Program-made: the position numbers and the translations under genes | The notes under the pieces: generated by a model | The model's database searches: none | Seen by the model: only the letters and a program-made list of their open reading frames with translations | Told to the model about the DNA's origin: nothing | Source: Agarilytica rhodophyticola | Lineage (GTDB): Bacteria; Pseudomonadota; Gammaproteobacteria; Pseudomonadales; Cellvibrionaceae | Length of the DNA: 64,000 nucleotides | Assembly: GCF_002157225.2 (NCBI RefSeq) | Contig: NZ_CP020038.1 | Location: 3,254,501 to 3,318,500, forward strand | Reading direction: 5' to 3' | In this document: piece after piece, positions 18,635 to 28,140 of the stretch | How positions within the stretch are numbered: the stretch's first letter is position 1 | How the letters are laid out: each line of letters opens with the position of its first letter

Positions 18635-19504
18635 ATGAGCTATCTCGAAAATGTACAAAAAGGCATCAATTATATTGAGGCTAATTTAGAATATGGCATC
18701 AATTTAGCTCAAGTAGCGAAGGAATCAGGTCTTAGCCAATGGCATTTTCAACGTATATTTAAAGCGCTAACCAATGAAACATTAAAAACCTATATTCGTT
18801 CGAGACGCTTATCTAATTCATTAAGTAAACTGTTATATAGTGATCAAAAGATTATTGATATTGCTTTAGCTGCAGGTTATGAATCACAAGAAAGTTATAC
18901 TCGTGCGTTTAAAAAAGCTTTTAGGCTAACACCTGGTGAATATCGCCAACTAGGTGATAAAAGCTTATTTATGGAGAAAATTGAGTTTAATCATGATTAT
19001 CTAACACACATTAATCGTAATGTCTCTCTGGTGCCTGACATATATACACAAGAGAATATGCAACTTGTGGGTTTGCGAACACGCTTTTATAGTGTCGATT
19101 CTGAAAAAAATAATATTGCACAAACCTTGCCTGTCTTGTGGGAAGCGTTTTTAGCACGCCTCAATGAAATTTCTCACTGTGTGCCAGGTATTTGCTATGG
19201 CATTGTCAATCAGATAAGTGATGATACGGATCAGCTTGAGTATTATGCCGCTATTGAAGTGAGTCGTATTGACAGTTTACCCGAAGGTATGGTGAGTTTT
19301 GATTTGGCCTCATCTCAATACGCGAGGTTTACACATAAAGGCCCCATCCAAGATATGAATAATACGGTGAATTATATCTATTCTAGCTGGCTGTTAAATT
19401 CAAGTAGACGCCATACGCTAGGTCCCGATATAGAAATTTATGGTGACCAATATCATCCTTCTTCAGAAGACTCTATTATTCACTATGCTATACCTGTCGT
19501 TTAG
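18635..19504 (+). CDS. AraC-family regulator with GyrI-like effector domain
   Basis: A 289-residue Rob/SoxS-type transcription regulator. The N-terminal half has two helix-turn-helix motifs (residues about 8-105; NLAQVAKESGLSQWHFQRIFK and DIALAAGYESQESYTRAFKKAF). The C-terminal half (about 125-289) is a GyrI-like or AraC effector-binding domain, as judged from VGLRTRF at its start and the YARFTHKGPIQDMNNTVNYIY stretch. This order (DNA-binding first) is that of Rob-type regulators that sense small hydrophobic or cationic molecules. It probably controls itself and the SnoaL-like gene in front. Its end overlaps the convergent lactonase gene by four bases. Confidence 0.88.
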   Translation: MSYLENVQKGINYIEANLEYGINLAQVAKESGLSQWHFQRIFKALTNETLKTYIRSRRLSNSLSKLLYSDQKIIDIALAAGYESQESYTRAFKKAFRLTPGEYRQLGDKSLFMEKIEFNHDYLTHINRNVSLVPDIYTQENMQLVGLRTRFYSVDSEKNNIAQTLPVLWEAFLARLNEISHCVPGICYGIVNQISDDTDQLEYYAAIEVSRIDSLPEGMVSFDLASSQYARFTHKGPIQDMNNTVNYIYSSWLLNSSRRHTLGPDIEIYGDQYHPSSEDSIIHYAIPVV

Positions 19505-20508
19505 TTATCAAATTCCCAATGCGCAGGTGCTTGACCTGCAATGGGCAGTATTGCCAAGTTATTAAGACCTGAGTGAGTAGCAGGGGGAACTATCGCAACT
19601 TCTTTTCCCAATAAGCAACCAAGATACATTGTGGATAGGTCGTTACCACCGAAAGCCAATGAAGAAATATTAGCGAGCTTGCGACTTTTAATTTGAGTAA
19701 GATGCTCCCTGGACATAGTATTGTGCTGGTATGCTTGTTCTACCCAATCAATAAATTCAGGATCGCTATCGTCAACAATAATATCCTGTTGACCATTATG
19801 AGGGTTGATACGCAGAAGACGATTGCTGACAATGCTACTTACCCATAAGTAACCCTCGACATCCATCGTCAGGCCATCAGGATAAATGCCGGTACCAAAG
19901 TGGCACACCGTTTTAGGAGAGTGTAGTGTATTATTTTCACTTATTTTATAGCTTATGAGTTCACGACTAAAAGTTGCATTCACAAATAATACATCGCCAC
20001 TTGGAGGAACATATACTTCATTGGTGTAGCCAATATTATCGGCTACAATTTTCGCTCCGTCTTTATCTACTACTATAATAAAGCCGTTTCGCACATCGGC
20101 CCGATATGCATCAGCTCTAGGCCGTGTACGGGTGCTGACAGTAATCCATAGTCGCTGTTGATGATCGAGGTAAACAAAGTTGGTCGGTGGTAGGAGTATA
20201 TTATCTATTGATGTAAGATAGGGTGTAATGTTGTTATTGCGTTCTACTCTATATACACCACCTCGATTATCTCCCAGGTGAGCCGCTAAAAAACTCCCAT
20301 CTTTCAATAGTGCAATACCATTGGGTTTGAGTTTTTCGTCGCCTTCTATAGTAATTCCGCCATAAAAAAATTGCTCGCCACTGGCTGTTATATGTGTAAT
20401 TCCGCCGCGAAAATCAGAGGTATAGATATTGCCAGCTTGGGTTACAAGCACGCATTCAGGGCGATCCAACTCTCGACCAATAAACTTAATCTGTTCTATA
20501 TCAATCAC
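19501..20508 (-). CDS. SMP-30/gluconolactonase-like lactonase
   Basis: A 335-residue six-bladed beta-propeller protein of the SMP-30/gluconolactonase/LRE-like superfamily. Blade motifs include RPECVLVTQAGNIYTSDFRGG near the start, KPNGIALLKDGSFLAAHLGD, and GIYPDGLTMDVEGYLWVSSI. The Asn/Asp residues in these turns match metal ligands of the family. No signal peptide is seen, so it is cytoplasmic. It overlaps the Gfo/Idh/MocA gene by eight bases and is the last gene of a minus-strand operon. In that context it would hydrolyse the sugar lactone made by the dehydrogenase to the free aldonate. The substrate is inferred from neighbours only. Confidence 0.8.
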   Translation of the reverse strand: MIDIEQIKFIGRELDRPECVLVTQAGNIYTSDFRGGITHITASGEQFFYGGITIEGDEKLKPNGIALLKDGSFLAAHLGDNRGGVYRVERNNNITPYLTSIDNILLPPTNFVYLDHQQRLWITVSTRTRPRADAYRADVRNGFIIVVDKDGAKIVADNIGYTNEVYVPPSGDVLFVNATFSRELISYKISENNTLHSPKTVCHFGTGIYPDGLTMDVEGYLWVSSIVSNRLLRINPHNGQQDIIVDDSDPEFIDWVEQAYQHNTMSREHLTQIKSRKLANISSLAFGGNDLSTMYLGCLLGKEVAIVPPATHSGLNNLAILPIAGQAPAHWEFDN

Positions 20509-21568
20509 CAGCCACCTCTATTACTCTTTTTTCTTTGCTCGATTGATATACTGCATTTTCTATTACAAGATTACGTAAGTAATCCTGAGCGCTGGTTTCC
20601 AGTGGGCCTTCTTCAAGGTAATGTCTGACAATGTGTGAGTTGAATTCATAGACACAATCACCACCAAAATTACTATCATTCCATTTATAATCGTATTGAG
20701 TGCCTTTTTCTTCACCGAAAGCTCGCAACCATATGTCTGCGTTGCCATCGAGATAAATACTTCCTGCCGTCCCTTCTATTAACATTTCTCCCATGGTTCG
20801 ACGCAGGTTGGTGCAGCCATGATCTAACAGACGATTACCATTAAATGTTGCCTGCGCGTTATTGGCTAATTCAAATATTAAAATTCCAGCATCTTCTCCT
20901 TGGATAACTGAGTTACAGCGACGGAGTTTGGCAAATACATTGGATACCTCGCCAAACAAAAAGCGGAAGGTATCAATAAAATGAATTCCTGTTTCATGAA
21001 TTAAAAACTTCTCCATTTTTTGAAAGTATGGCTGGCGTGATAGATACGCTTGATCTCCTTGTCCATCACCTGGTCGTAAGTTGTACTGTGCTTCTAGTAG
21101 CTCCCCAATAAAACCATGACCAATGATGTTTTTTATATGGCGATACCATGGCATAAAGCGAAAATTTTCATGCACAATCAGCTGTATATTGGCCGCTTTG
21201 GCTATATCTATCATTTGCTTGGCTTGTTCAATACTCTCGCCAAAAGGTTTTTGGCAGATAACATCTAAGCCGTATTGCGCGGCAATTGTTACGTAGTCCA
21301 GGTGGGTGCCAGATGGTGTGATAACGTCAAGTATCAAAGGCTGTTCTTTAACAGTAGGGTGACTTTTTACATATTCCTTTAAAAATTTAGCGAGATCATC
21401 AGTGTAGGCGGGAATATCATACTGTTGGGCGCAGGCGCGTGCTTGTTCTAAGTTGTTATCACAGGTACCCACCAGAGTGACTTCGGGAATTCGTTGCCAA
21501 GCGTCGTAATGAAATTGACTAAAATAGCCCGCGCCAACACCTATAATAGCGATATTGTGATGTTTCAT
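20501..21568 (-). CDS. Gfo/Idh/MocA-family sugar dehydrogenase
   Basis: A 355-residue NAD(P)-dependent oxidoreductase. The Rossmann fold starts at residue 5 (IAIIGVGAGYFSQFHYDAW), DVICQKPFGES (near 105) supplies the conserved Lys-Pro of the family, and a second alpha/beta domain follows, with LIHETGIHFIDTFRFLFGE near 190-208. Such enzymes oxidise a sugar hydroxyl or aldehyde in the cytoplasm. The downstream lactonase gene overlaps by eight bases, so oxidation at C1 to a lactone is the simplest reading. The MFS transporter gene ends upstream with 28 bases between. Exact sugar and position of oxidation cannot be told. Confidence 0.85.
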   Translation of the reverse strand: MKHHNIAIIGVGAGYFSQFHYDAWQRIPEVTLVGTCDNNLEQARACAQQYDIPAYTDDLAKFLKEYVKSHPTVKEQPLILDVITPSGTHLDYVTIAAQYGLDVICQKPFGESIEQAKQMIDIAKAANIQLIVHENFRFMPWYRHIKNIIGHGFIGELLEAQYNLRPGDGQGDQAYLSRQPYFQKMEKFLIHETGIHFIDTFRFLFGEVSNVFAKLRRCNSVIQGEDAGILIFELANNAQATFNGNRLLDHGCTNLRRTMGEMLIEGTAGSIYLDGNADIWLRAFGEEKGTQYDYKWNDSNFGGDCVYEFNSHIVRHYLEEGPLETSAQDYLRNLVIENAVYQSSKEKRVIEVAGD

Positions 21569-21596
21569 TTATTATTCCTAACAATAATTTTGCACA

Positions 21597-22889
21597 TCAG
21601 GTTAAAGGTTTTTCAGCATCCATCTTGGACCAACATAGTATTCCCATAACACATAAACCAGCGCCTATAAGGAAGAAAGGTGTGACTGAACCAAACCAAT
21701 CTTTTAAATAAGGAAAGGCCAAGGATGTAACGAAAGCGCCCACGTTACCCGCCATATTCATAGTCCCTGAAACTGTGCCTGCATTATTTTTACCAATGTC
21801 TACACAAAATGACCAAGAGGGACTTAAGGTCATATCTGCGCCAAAAATTGCAAGTGATAAAAATAAAACTGCACCGATTACATTTTCCATATATAAACTA
21901 CATACCAAACCGATAGCGGCACAAGCAAAACCGACCATGGCGGGCAGTCGGCGCGATAGTTGCCATTGGTTTTTTGCATAGATACGATCTACCCACCAGC
22001 CTGATAACCAGTTACCACAAGCGCCCATAATTAGTGGTAATGAAGCATATAAGCCCGCTGAAACGGAATCTAAAGCATATTTGGCTTTGAGGTGAGGGTA
22101 GAGCCAAGTAAGAGAGAAATAGAAAATAAAATTACTACAAAAATATTGCATCATCACCAACCACATATTGCCTGAGCCGAATAATGTGGAGACATTTATG
22201 CTTGATGTTGTGGTGGTGTTTTTTTGCCTTTTTTCCAAGATATGATGTTTTTCGTGGGTACTTATAAATGGATGAGACTGTGGCTCATCACGAAAAAACC
22301 AAAACCATAATAAAGCCCAGAATACACCGATTAATCCCAGCACTACGAAGGTGACTTTCCAACCGATAACGGCGATAAGCCAGGCGAGGGTTGGCAGAGC
22401 AAAAGCTGCGCCTAAGCGTGAGCCTGAAAAGTTAATGCCTGTAACAAGGCCTCTTTCTTCAATGGGTATCCAAGAAAAGTTAACACGTGATATGGATGGA
22501 AATGCACCAGCTTCGCCGGCGCCAAATAAAAACCTTACGATCAGCATCGACATATAATTATAGGCCGCTGCGGTTAAGGCGGTAAATAACGACCACAGAA
22601 TAACAACAGTGGTTAAAATTTTTCGTGGACCGAATCTATCCGCTAGCCAGCCTGAAGGCGCTTGAAAAAGTGCATATCCGAGGGCAAATGCCGATAGCAC
22701 CCAACCCATCTCCTTATCTGTTAAGCTCAAATCACTGACGATGGATTCTTTCGCCACTGAGACGCAAATTCTATCGATATACAATAAAACAGATAATAAA
22801 AATGTAGCAACCACGATCCAGTAGCGCAATGGCACTTTTGGTGCTACTTCATTACTATGATCGACAGAATGTGTTTTAGTGTTATTCAT
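21597..22889 (-). CDS. MFS transporter, anion:cation symporter type
   Basis: A 430-residue twelve-helix permease of the major facilitator superfamily. LYIDRICVSVA in helix 1 and SGWLADRFGPRKIL after helix 2 are close to the signature of the ACS group (hexuronate, glucarate, galactonate and tartrate transporters), as is the FLFGAGEAGAFP stretch in helix 4. It should import an organic anion such as a sugar acid with protons across the inner membrane. It starts the dehydrogenase/lactonase sub-operon. The TonB-receptor gene upstream ends in its own terminator, so this gene probably has a separate promoter in the 208-base gap, where a ten-base direct repeat (TGTAACATCT, at 22916 and 22954) lies. 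Confidence 0.87.
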   Translation of the reverse strand: MNNTKTHSVDHSNEVAPKVPLRYWIVVATFLLSVLLYIDRICVSVAKESIVSDLSLTDKEMGWVLSAFALGYALFQAPSGWLADRFGPRKILTTVVILWSLFTALTAAAYNYMSMLIVRFLFGAGEAGAFPSISRVNFSWIPIEERGLVTGINFSGSRLGAAFALPTLAWLIAVIGWKVTFVVLGLIGVFWALLWFWFFRDEPQSHPFISTHEKHHILEKRQKNTTTTSSINVSTLFGSGNMWLVMMQYFCSNFIFYFSLTWLYPHLKAKYALDSVSAGLYASLPLIMGACGNWLSGWWVDRIYAKNQWQLSRRLPAMVGFACAAIGLVCSLYMENVIGAVLFLSLAIFGADMTLSPSWSFCVDIGKNNAGTVSGTMNMAGNVGAFVTSLAFPYLKDWFGSVTPFFLIGAGLCVMGILCWSKMDAEKPLT

Positions 22890-23032
22890 AACACCTGTGA
22901 CTCCTTACTAGTAGTTGTAACATCTTTAAATCGTTTTGGCATTTTGTAATCGCTGTAACATCTCATTTGAATTGAGCTTTGCACATTTATTTTCCCAAAT
23001 TCTTTTAGCTAAATATTTGTAGGCTCAATATT

Positions 23033-23061
23033 AAAAAATGGACTGTCAAAAGTGACAGTCC
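23033..23061 (-). terminator. Rho-independent terminator of TonB-receptor gene
   Basis: Read on the minus strand, a perfect nine-base stem (23053-23061 with 23040-23048, GGACTGTCA arms) with a four-base loop is followed by a run of six T (23038-23033). It lies 36 bases past the stop codon of the TonB-dependent receptor. Confidence 0.85.
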
Positions 23062-23097
23062 AGGAAAGGCTCCGGTTAGGAGAGAATATTTTAAAAA

Positions 23098-25776
23098 TTA
23101 ACCGTCCCAGCTCCAGTTTATTCTTCCGTAAATATAGCGGCCTGTGAAGCCATACGGAACGTAACCAGAATAGGGCAGAATGCCCCAGCGAGATTGGGAT
23201 TTAAAACGTTTATCAGGATAAGTGTCCAGTAGATTGTTTGCGCCCAAGGAGAACACTAAACCATTGTCGCCACTGATGCTAAATTCGGCGTTATGAATAA
23301 ACTCGCCATCGTATTTTTGATCGTTCACTGGATCATCTCCGGCAAAACGTTCAGCTGCAATAATGGAGCCGTAGTATGATGTTCGCCATACTACGGAAAA
23401 ATAATCCTGCTGGTAATCAATCGTAAAATGAGATGCAGTTTTAGGTGCCGCTTGCTCAATATTATTAATATTCGTATGGCCTAGAATTGCCTGCTCAGTA
23501 AAAGGTTGAAGCTGTGAAGGCGTTTCAGCAATTCTATCAATTTCAGTATCATTACGATTAAACGCGAGAGTCAAGTCAACAGTGCCGTTGATATCAAGCG
23601 CTGGTTGGTACTTGGCAATCACATCTAGCCCTTGTGTTGTGGTATCTAAACCATTAATAAAATAATTTAAGCGTTGAATGCCTTGTAAGTCAGGATTAGT
23701 AGTCAATGAGTCCAGAAACTCTGGTAAGCCCGTACCTGCAAACTGCTCAGATAAAAGAATACGGTCATCAACGGTTACTTGGTAAGCGTCCACCGTTAAG
23801 GAAAAACTATCTCGCTCATAGGTATAACCCAGGCTAATACTTTGCGATTCTTCGGCTTCAAGAGGTTGTGCTCCCAATGCCTGAGCAATCGAAGTATTCA
23901 CGGGGAAGGTGCCTGTCTGCGATAAATTACCTGCCGGTGTCGATTGTAAAGATCGATTAGAATAAAACTGTTGTTGTAGTGCTGGTGCTCGAAAGCCTGT
24001 ACTTATTGCTGCACGCAACCCAGCATTCTCGGTAAGTGCGTAGCGGCTGGAAAGCTTACCTGTGGTAGTGCTGCCAAAATCGGAATAATCTTCAAATCGA
24101 ATAGCTGCGCCAACAGTAAAATTCTCGGTCCAATCCACTTCTGCATCGATGTAAAAAGCAACGTTGTTACGGCCTTCTTTAATATTGTCGACACGGTGGA
24201 AAGACTGTACACATTGAGTTCCAACCGTGGCGGTGGCGCCGGCGTTAGGCCCGTCCAAAACAGGTACACCGCCATTGGTATAGGCTTCTGGTTGCCCTTC
24301 GTAGATCTCATATTGCTCGTTGCGATACTCAGAACCAAAGGCAAAGTTCAATGCAGAAGCTGCACCAATATCAAAACTACGGGTGATATCAATATTGGTG
24401 GTAAGTTGCCTAAACTTAGTTCCACCACCGTCAAATTCTGTAGGCGAGTCATTGCCTAAGGACACATTTAATGTAGAACCTTTGAAATTAAAATCATTGT
24501 GCCCAAAAGTCTGGCTAATATCGTAATTGTATTCGCCGAAGTTACCTTTTAATCCAACAGCTAAAGAAGTATCTTTAATAACCGGTTTTACATTGGGTAG
24601 ATAGCCATCGGGGTTGATCGAGCGAACATTATTATTACTTGCAGGTTCACGCCAAAAACAAGGACCGCGGCCTTTTCTTCGGCTAACACCGCCGAAGGTA
24701 TAAAATGTTTTATTGTCGCCTATGGGTAAGTCAAAGTTAACAAATGAACTAACGTCGGTCAGTTCACTTTTACCGAACCACCAATTTTCATCGCGATCAA
24801 AACCAATTTCTCTCGGATCTATTCGAATATCATTGCTTGGGTCATTATCAGCGTTGGTAGCGGCGATTGCCGCACGATCAAATGTTAAGTTGCCGTCCGG
24901 GTCGACGCCAAAATATTGAAAATTTGGATCGACACCATTACGACTTGAACCTTCTTGGTGCCAGTATTGTAAAGATAAATGTAAGATGCCTTCTGCACCC
25001 ACTTCGAATCCTTTGGCAATATGATAAATAGCGGTCTCACCATCTCGATGATCTTTTTTAGAAGGGTTATTTGTCCAGTCTAAAGCGAATCCACCTGGCC
25101 CGCTGGTAAGTAATGAGGCATCGGTATTATTGCCATTGAGTGACTCACCTGCTCTGTAACCACGATCTTCGCTACTGAAGTTGCTACCAAAAGTCGCGCC
25201 CATTTCTAACTTGGTAGATTTTTTTAAATTAATATTAATCACACCTGCGATGGCATCGGAACCGTATTGTGCTGCCGCACCATCTCTTAATACTTCTATA
25301 CTGGCGATAGAAGAGGGGGGAATACTGTTGAGGTCGACGTTTACAGACCCCCGCGCTTGCTCGTTGTCGTGAACTACAGATGAAATATGCCGGCGCTTGC
25401 CGTTAACTAGTACTAAAACATGTTCAGGGCCCAGTCCTCGCAATTGTGCAGGGCGAACATAGTCTGTTGCGTCGGTGATACTATTTTTAGATGTACTGAA
25501 GGAAGGCACAAGCGATTGCAATAACTCAACGGTTTGAGTGAAACCGGTGCGCTCAATGTCCCTAGCAGATATTACATCTACTGGCACCGCAGAATTGATA
25601 ACATCTCGGCCTGCGCGACGGGAACCAAGCACAAGAACTTCTTCTTCGCTGCTAAGTGCCTCTTCGTTAATTGTTTGTGCCCAAGCTCCCTGCACGTAAG
25701 CAGCACTCTGAGCGGCAAGAATTCCACTTATGAGCAGACGCAAACGTAACTTCCGATAAACAACACACTTGTTCAT
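23098..25776 (-). CDS. TonB-dependent outer-membrane receptor
   Basis: An 892-residue outer-membrane receptor. The signal peptide runs to about residue 34 (cut after WAQ). A TonB-box-like EEEVLVLGSR follows, then the plug (about 55-170; VPVDVISARDIERTGF, LRGLGPEHVLVLVNGKRRH, IEVLRDGAAAQYGSDAIAGVINI) and a 22-strand-type barrel to the C-terminus (GRINWSWDG). The family takes up nutrients too large or scarce for porins, using energy from TonB/ExbBD. Its place between sugar-acid catabolism genes and the MFS symporter suggests an oligosaccharide or sugar-acid substrate. A perfect palindrome lies 70 to 90 bases upstream of the start, a good site for the cluster's GntR repressor. A terminator closes the gene. 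Confidence 0.93.
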   Translation of the reverse strand: MNKCVVYRKLRLRLLISGILAAQSAAYVQGAWAQTINEEALSSEEEVLVLGSRRAGRDVINSAVPVDVISARDIERTGFTQTVELLQSLVPSFSTSKNSITDATDYVRPAQLRGLGPEHVLVLVNGKRRHISSVVHDNEQARGSVNVDLNSIPPSSIASIEVLRDGAAAQYGSDAIAGVININLKKSTKLEMGATFGSNFSSEDRGYRAGESLNGNNTDASLLTSGPGGFALDWTNNPSKKDHRDGETAIYHIAKGFEVGAEGILHLSLQYWHQEGSSRNGVDPNFQYFGVDPDGNLTFDRAAIAATNADNDPSNDIRIDPREIGFDRDENWWFGKSELTDVSSFVNFDLPIGDNKTFYTFGGVSRRKGRGPCFWREPASNNNVRSINPDGYLPNVKPVIKDTSLAVGLKGNFGEYNYDISQTFGHNDFNFKGSTLNVSLGNDSPTEFDGGGTKFRQLTTNIDITRSFDIGAASALNFAFGSEYRNEQYEIYEGQPEAYTNGGVPVLDGPNAGATATVGTQCVQSFHRVDNIKEGRNNVAFYIDAEVDWTENFTVGAAIRFEDYSDFGSTTTGKLSSRYALTENAGLRAAISTGFRAPALQQQFYSNRSLQSTPAGNLSQTGTFPVNTSIAQALGAQPLEAEESQSISLGYTYERDSFSLTVDAYQVTVDDRILLSEQFAGTGLPEFLDSLTTNPDLQGIQRLNYFINGLDTTTQGLDVIAKYQPALDINGTVDLTLAFNRNDTEIDRIAETPSQLQPFTEQAILGHTNINNIEQAAPKTASHFTIDYQQDYFSVVWRTSYYGSIIAAERFAGDDPVNDQKYDGEFIHNAEFSISGDNGLVFSLGANNLLDTYPDKRFKSQSRWGILPYSGYVPYGFTGRYIYGRINWSWDG

Positions 25777-25846
25777 GGTGTGGTTCCTCTAGACCTAAAT
25801 TGGATTTGATTCGATGTTGTGATGTTAGAAATTATTTTTATGTATT

Positions 25847-25866
25847 ATTTAATGAATTCATTAAAT
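25847..25866. promoter_or_regulatory. 20-base perfect palindrome, putative GntR operator
   Basis: A perfect palindrome with core TTAATGAATTCATTAA (25849-25864) extended by AT on one side and its complement on the other. It lies between the isopropylmalate-dehydrogenase-like gene and the TonB-receptor start. The arms TTAATG/CATTAA match those of the palindrome upstream of the OtnK-like gene, so both are likely bound by the FadR-type regulator at 29.8 kb. Confidence 0.6.
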
Positions 25867-25950
25867 TATTAACACATAGAAAAAAACATAAGTCAATCGT
25901 ATCTAGGAGGACCTAAAATTTTGTTAGTATTGATCAGTCGCAACATGAAA

Positions 25951-27045
25951 TTATTGGCGCTGTAATTGTGTTATGACGGCATTAGTAATGTCTTTTGTGC
26001 CATTGCTGCCCCCTAGTTCGTAAGGAACACAACCTTCGCGATAAGTATTTTCGATAGCGTCTGTAAGCTGTTTTGAAGCATCGATACAGGCCTGGCAATT
26101 ATGTTGGTCGCCGAGCCAATCCAACATCATGCTAGCAGAGAGAAACATTGCCGTAGGATTCGCTTTGCCTTGTCCGGCAATATCGGGAGCACTGCCATGA
26201 CAAGGTTGAAATACTGCATGTGTGTCACCTATATCTGCCGATGGCGCCATGCCCATACCCCCCATTAGAGCGGCACCCACATCCGAAAGTATGTCGCCAA
26301 ACATATTTTCCGTGACTAATACATCAAACTCCCAGGGGCGTTTAATAAAGTTAAGACCCATGGCATCGACGTAAGAATAATCTGTTGCGATATCGGGAAA
26401 GCTAACGGCGCGCTCATCAAATATTTTTCTAAAAAAAGCAAAGCCGCTGATGACGTTAGCTTTGTCAACACAGGTTAAACGCCCAGTTTTACCTTGAGAC
26501 TTGCGACGTTGTGCTAAACGAAAGCTGAAATCAAAAAGGCGCTCACTGGTAGCGCGAGTAATTTTCATGGTATCCAATGCAACTTCGTCTCGTTCAACCA
26601 CACCTGTATTGCGCGCGGCGAAAAGGCCTTCGGTTGATTCACGAATAAGAACGAAGTCGAGATCTTCTGCTCTTTTATCACTGAGTACAGGTGTTAATCC
26701 CGGCATCGTTTTAATAGGGCGAACGCCGGCATACAGATTTAGTTTTTCTCGTAATTCTATTTGTGGCGAAATTTCAGTGCCATCTTGGTAGCGTACATCT
26801 GGCAGTCCCATCGCGGCTAATAAAATAGCATCCGCTTGGCGTGCTTGCGATAATGCTGTTTGTGAAATAGATTCGCCACTTTTTTGGTAGTATCCCGCTC
26901 CCGCTTCAATATGGGTGTAGCTCAGTTCGAATCCACCAACGTTTTTGCAAACAATATCAAGTATTTCGATACATGGTTGCATTACTTCCGGTCCGATTCC
27001 GTCACCAGCCAATACTGCTATATTAAACTTTGGCAAATCAGTCAT
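25951..27045 (-). CDS. Isopropylmalate/tartrate-dehydrogenase-like enzyme
   Basis: A 364-residue NAD-dependent beta-decarboxylating dehydrogenase of the isocitrate/isopropylmalate/tartrate family. Seen are LAGDGIGPEV near residue 12, the substrate-loop RESTEGLFA (about 135), the catalytic VDKANVI lysine (about 193), the metal-binding aspartates in the TENMFGDILSDVGA stretch, and the nucleotide-binding HGSAPDIAGQGKANP. The RESTEG loop is closer to tartrate/malate dehydrogenases than to LeuB. No leuCD genes are near, so a leucine role is unlikely. With OtnK- and OtnC-like genes in the same cluster it probably oxidises a hydroxy acid such as a tetronate, possibly replacing the usual LtnD-type enzyme. 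Confidence 0.85.
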   Translation of the reverse strand: MTDLPKFNIAVLAGDGIGPEVMQPCIEILDIVCKNVGGFELSYTHIEAGAGYYQKSGESISQTALSQARQADAILLAAMGLPDVRYQDGTEISPQIELREKLNLYAGVRPIKTMPGLTPVLSDKRAEDLDFVLIRESTEGLFAARNTGVVERDEVALDTMKITRATSERLFDFSFRLAQRRKSQGKTGRLTCVDKANVISGFAFFRKIFDERAVSFPDIATDYSYVDAMGLNFIKRPWEFDVLVTENMFGDILSDVGAALMGGMGMAPSADIGDTHAVFQPCHGSAPDIAGQGKANPTAMFLSASMMLDWLGDQHNCQACIDASKQLTDAIENTYREGCVPYELGGSNGTKDITNAVITQLQRQ

Positions 27046-27145
27046 TTTGTATTTCCTATGCTAGCTATTTATTACTTGAAATCTTGTCGCTAAAATAATG
27101 ATTTCGTTTTTAGGGCGCGAGCCATTAAAAACGATAATGTGTGTG

Positions 27146-27430
27146 TTATATGCGTGTCCAGGTGTTAACCTTTTTATCTTCGACCCAAGAGGCGGTTTCG
27201 TCATCAAAGATTTGAAAGTGTCGTGAATTTAGATGAACGTCGAAACTTTCTTTAGTGCTGTACACTTCGTACAAGAAAAATACTTTGGGCTGTTCTGTAG
27301 TAGTACAGATATCAAATTGATGGCACCCATCTTCATGCTCGAGTGAGTTTTTCGCTTGTTGCATTATTTTTTCTTTAAATATTTCTATTTTTTCACTCTT
27401 GATAGTAAATATCACTGCAACAACAAACAT
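27146..27430 (-). CDS. ABM-domain (antibiotic monooxygenase-like) small protein
   Basis: A 94-residue protein of the dimeric alpha/beta-barrel ABM group (YgiN/LsrG-like). The pattern is a first strand (MFVVAVIFTIK), a helix, and then GCHQFDIC..., FFLYEVYSTKESFDVHLNSRHFQIF. LsrG-type members isomerise phosphorylated keto sugars; others are quinol monooxygenases. Its position between dehydrogenase and decarboxylase genes suggests an accessory isomerase-like or detoxifying step, possibly in place of the OtnI isomerase that is absent here. I prefer the ATG at 27430 because AGGTG lies about nine bases upstream; a GTG four codons earlier is also open. Confidence 0.72.
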   Translation of the reverse strand: MFVVAVIFTIKSEKIEIFKEKIMQQAKNSLEHEDGCHQFDICTTTEQPKVFFLYEVYSTKESFDVHLNSRHFQIFDDETASWVEDKKVNTWTRI

Positions 27431-27504
27431 AGTGTCGATCACCTATTGAACGTTTTTGAAAGCTGTAACTTTTATAAAAAGTAATACAAATGTTAGTGAA
27501 TGAT

Positions 27505-28140
27505 TTAGTCAGGAAATGCCTCGAGTAACTCTTCTATTTGCTGAGGAGATAAAAAACGTGTCTTATGATTTTGCAAAAGAAAATATAGCTTGGCAGTTTC
27601 TTCTAATTCTTCCATGGCGTAAACAGCATTATCTAGGGTTTTTCCCGCGACAACCGGCCCATGGTTGGCCAGCAGAACTGCATGACGCTTATCGGCTACT
27701 TTCGCTACTGCTTCTGCTAGAGCTTTATCACCAGGTTTGAAATAGGGAATTAATGGTAGCTTGCCAATTTTCATGGTGTAGTAAGCCGTTATGGCTGGCA
27801 ACACATTATCTGGATCGAGATCGCTGCAGCAGGATGCGGCAACAGAGTAGGTCGAGTGTAGGTGTACTACTGCACTATCTTGTGGTCGCTGGCGATACAT
27901 GAGTAAATGTAAGAAGGCTTCCTTTGAGGGCTTGTCGCCACTTATATGTTCGCCTTGCATATTTATCTTTGAAATGCGATCGGGGTCTAAACGCCCCAAA
28001 CATGAATTGGTGGGAGTAACCAGTAAACCGTCTTCTAGGCGCACACTGATATTACCCGAGCTGCCGGGCCCTAGCCCTCGTTGATATAAAGATTGGCCGT
28101 GCATAACGATGCGTTCACGCCATTGGTTTTCTGTCTTCAA
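27505..28140 (-). CDS. otnC: OtnC-like 3-oxo-tetronate-4-phosphate decarboxylase / class II aldolase
   Basis: A 211-residue zinc-dependent protein of the class II aldolase/adducin family. GLGPGSSGNISVR (about 22-34), KPSKEAFLHLLMY with the conserved Glu, the metal-binding VVHLHSTYS and the third His in LLANHGPVVAG are all present. Length and motifs match OtnC (YgbL), which decarboxylates 3-oxo-tetronate 4-phosphate to dihydroxyacetone phosphate. It overlaps the OtnK-like gene by four bases (ATGA), a strong sign of coupled translation. A fuculose-phosphate-type aldolase activity is the alternative. A distant paralogue sits at 58.2 kb. Confidence 0.85.
   Translation of the reverse strand: MKTENQWRERIVMHGQSLYQRGLGPGSSGNISVRLEDGLLVTPTNSCLGRLDPDRISKINMQGEHISGDKPSKEAFLHLLMYRQRPQDSAVVHLHSTYSVAASCCSDLDPDNVLPAITAYYTMKIGKLPLIPYFKPGDKALAEAVAKVADKRHAVLLANHGPVVAGKTLDNAVYAMEELEETAKLYFLLQNHKTRFLSPQQIEELLEAFPD

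Noticed and set aside
25951-27045. Leucine-biosynthesis LeuB
   Set aside because: No leuA/leuC/leuD neighbours; the RESTEG loop and sugar-acid context favour a tartrate/tetronate-type enzyme.
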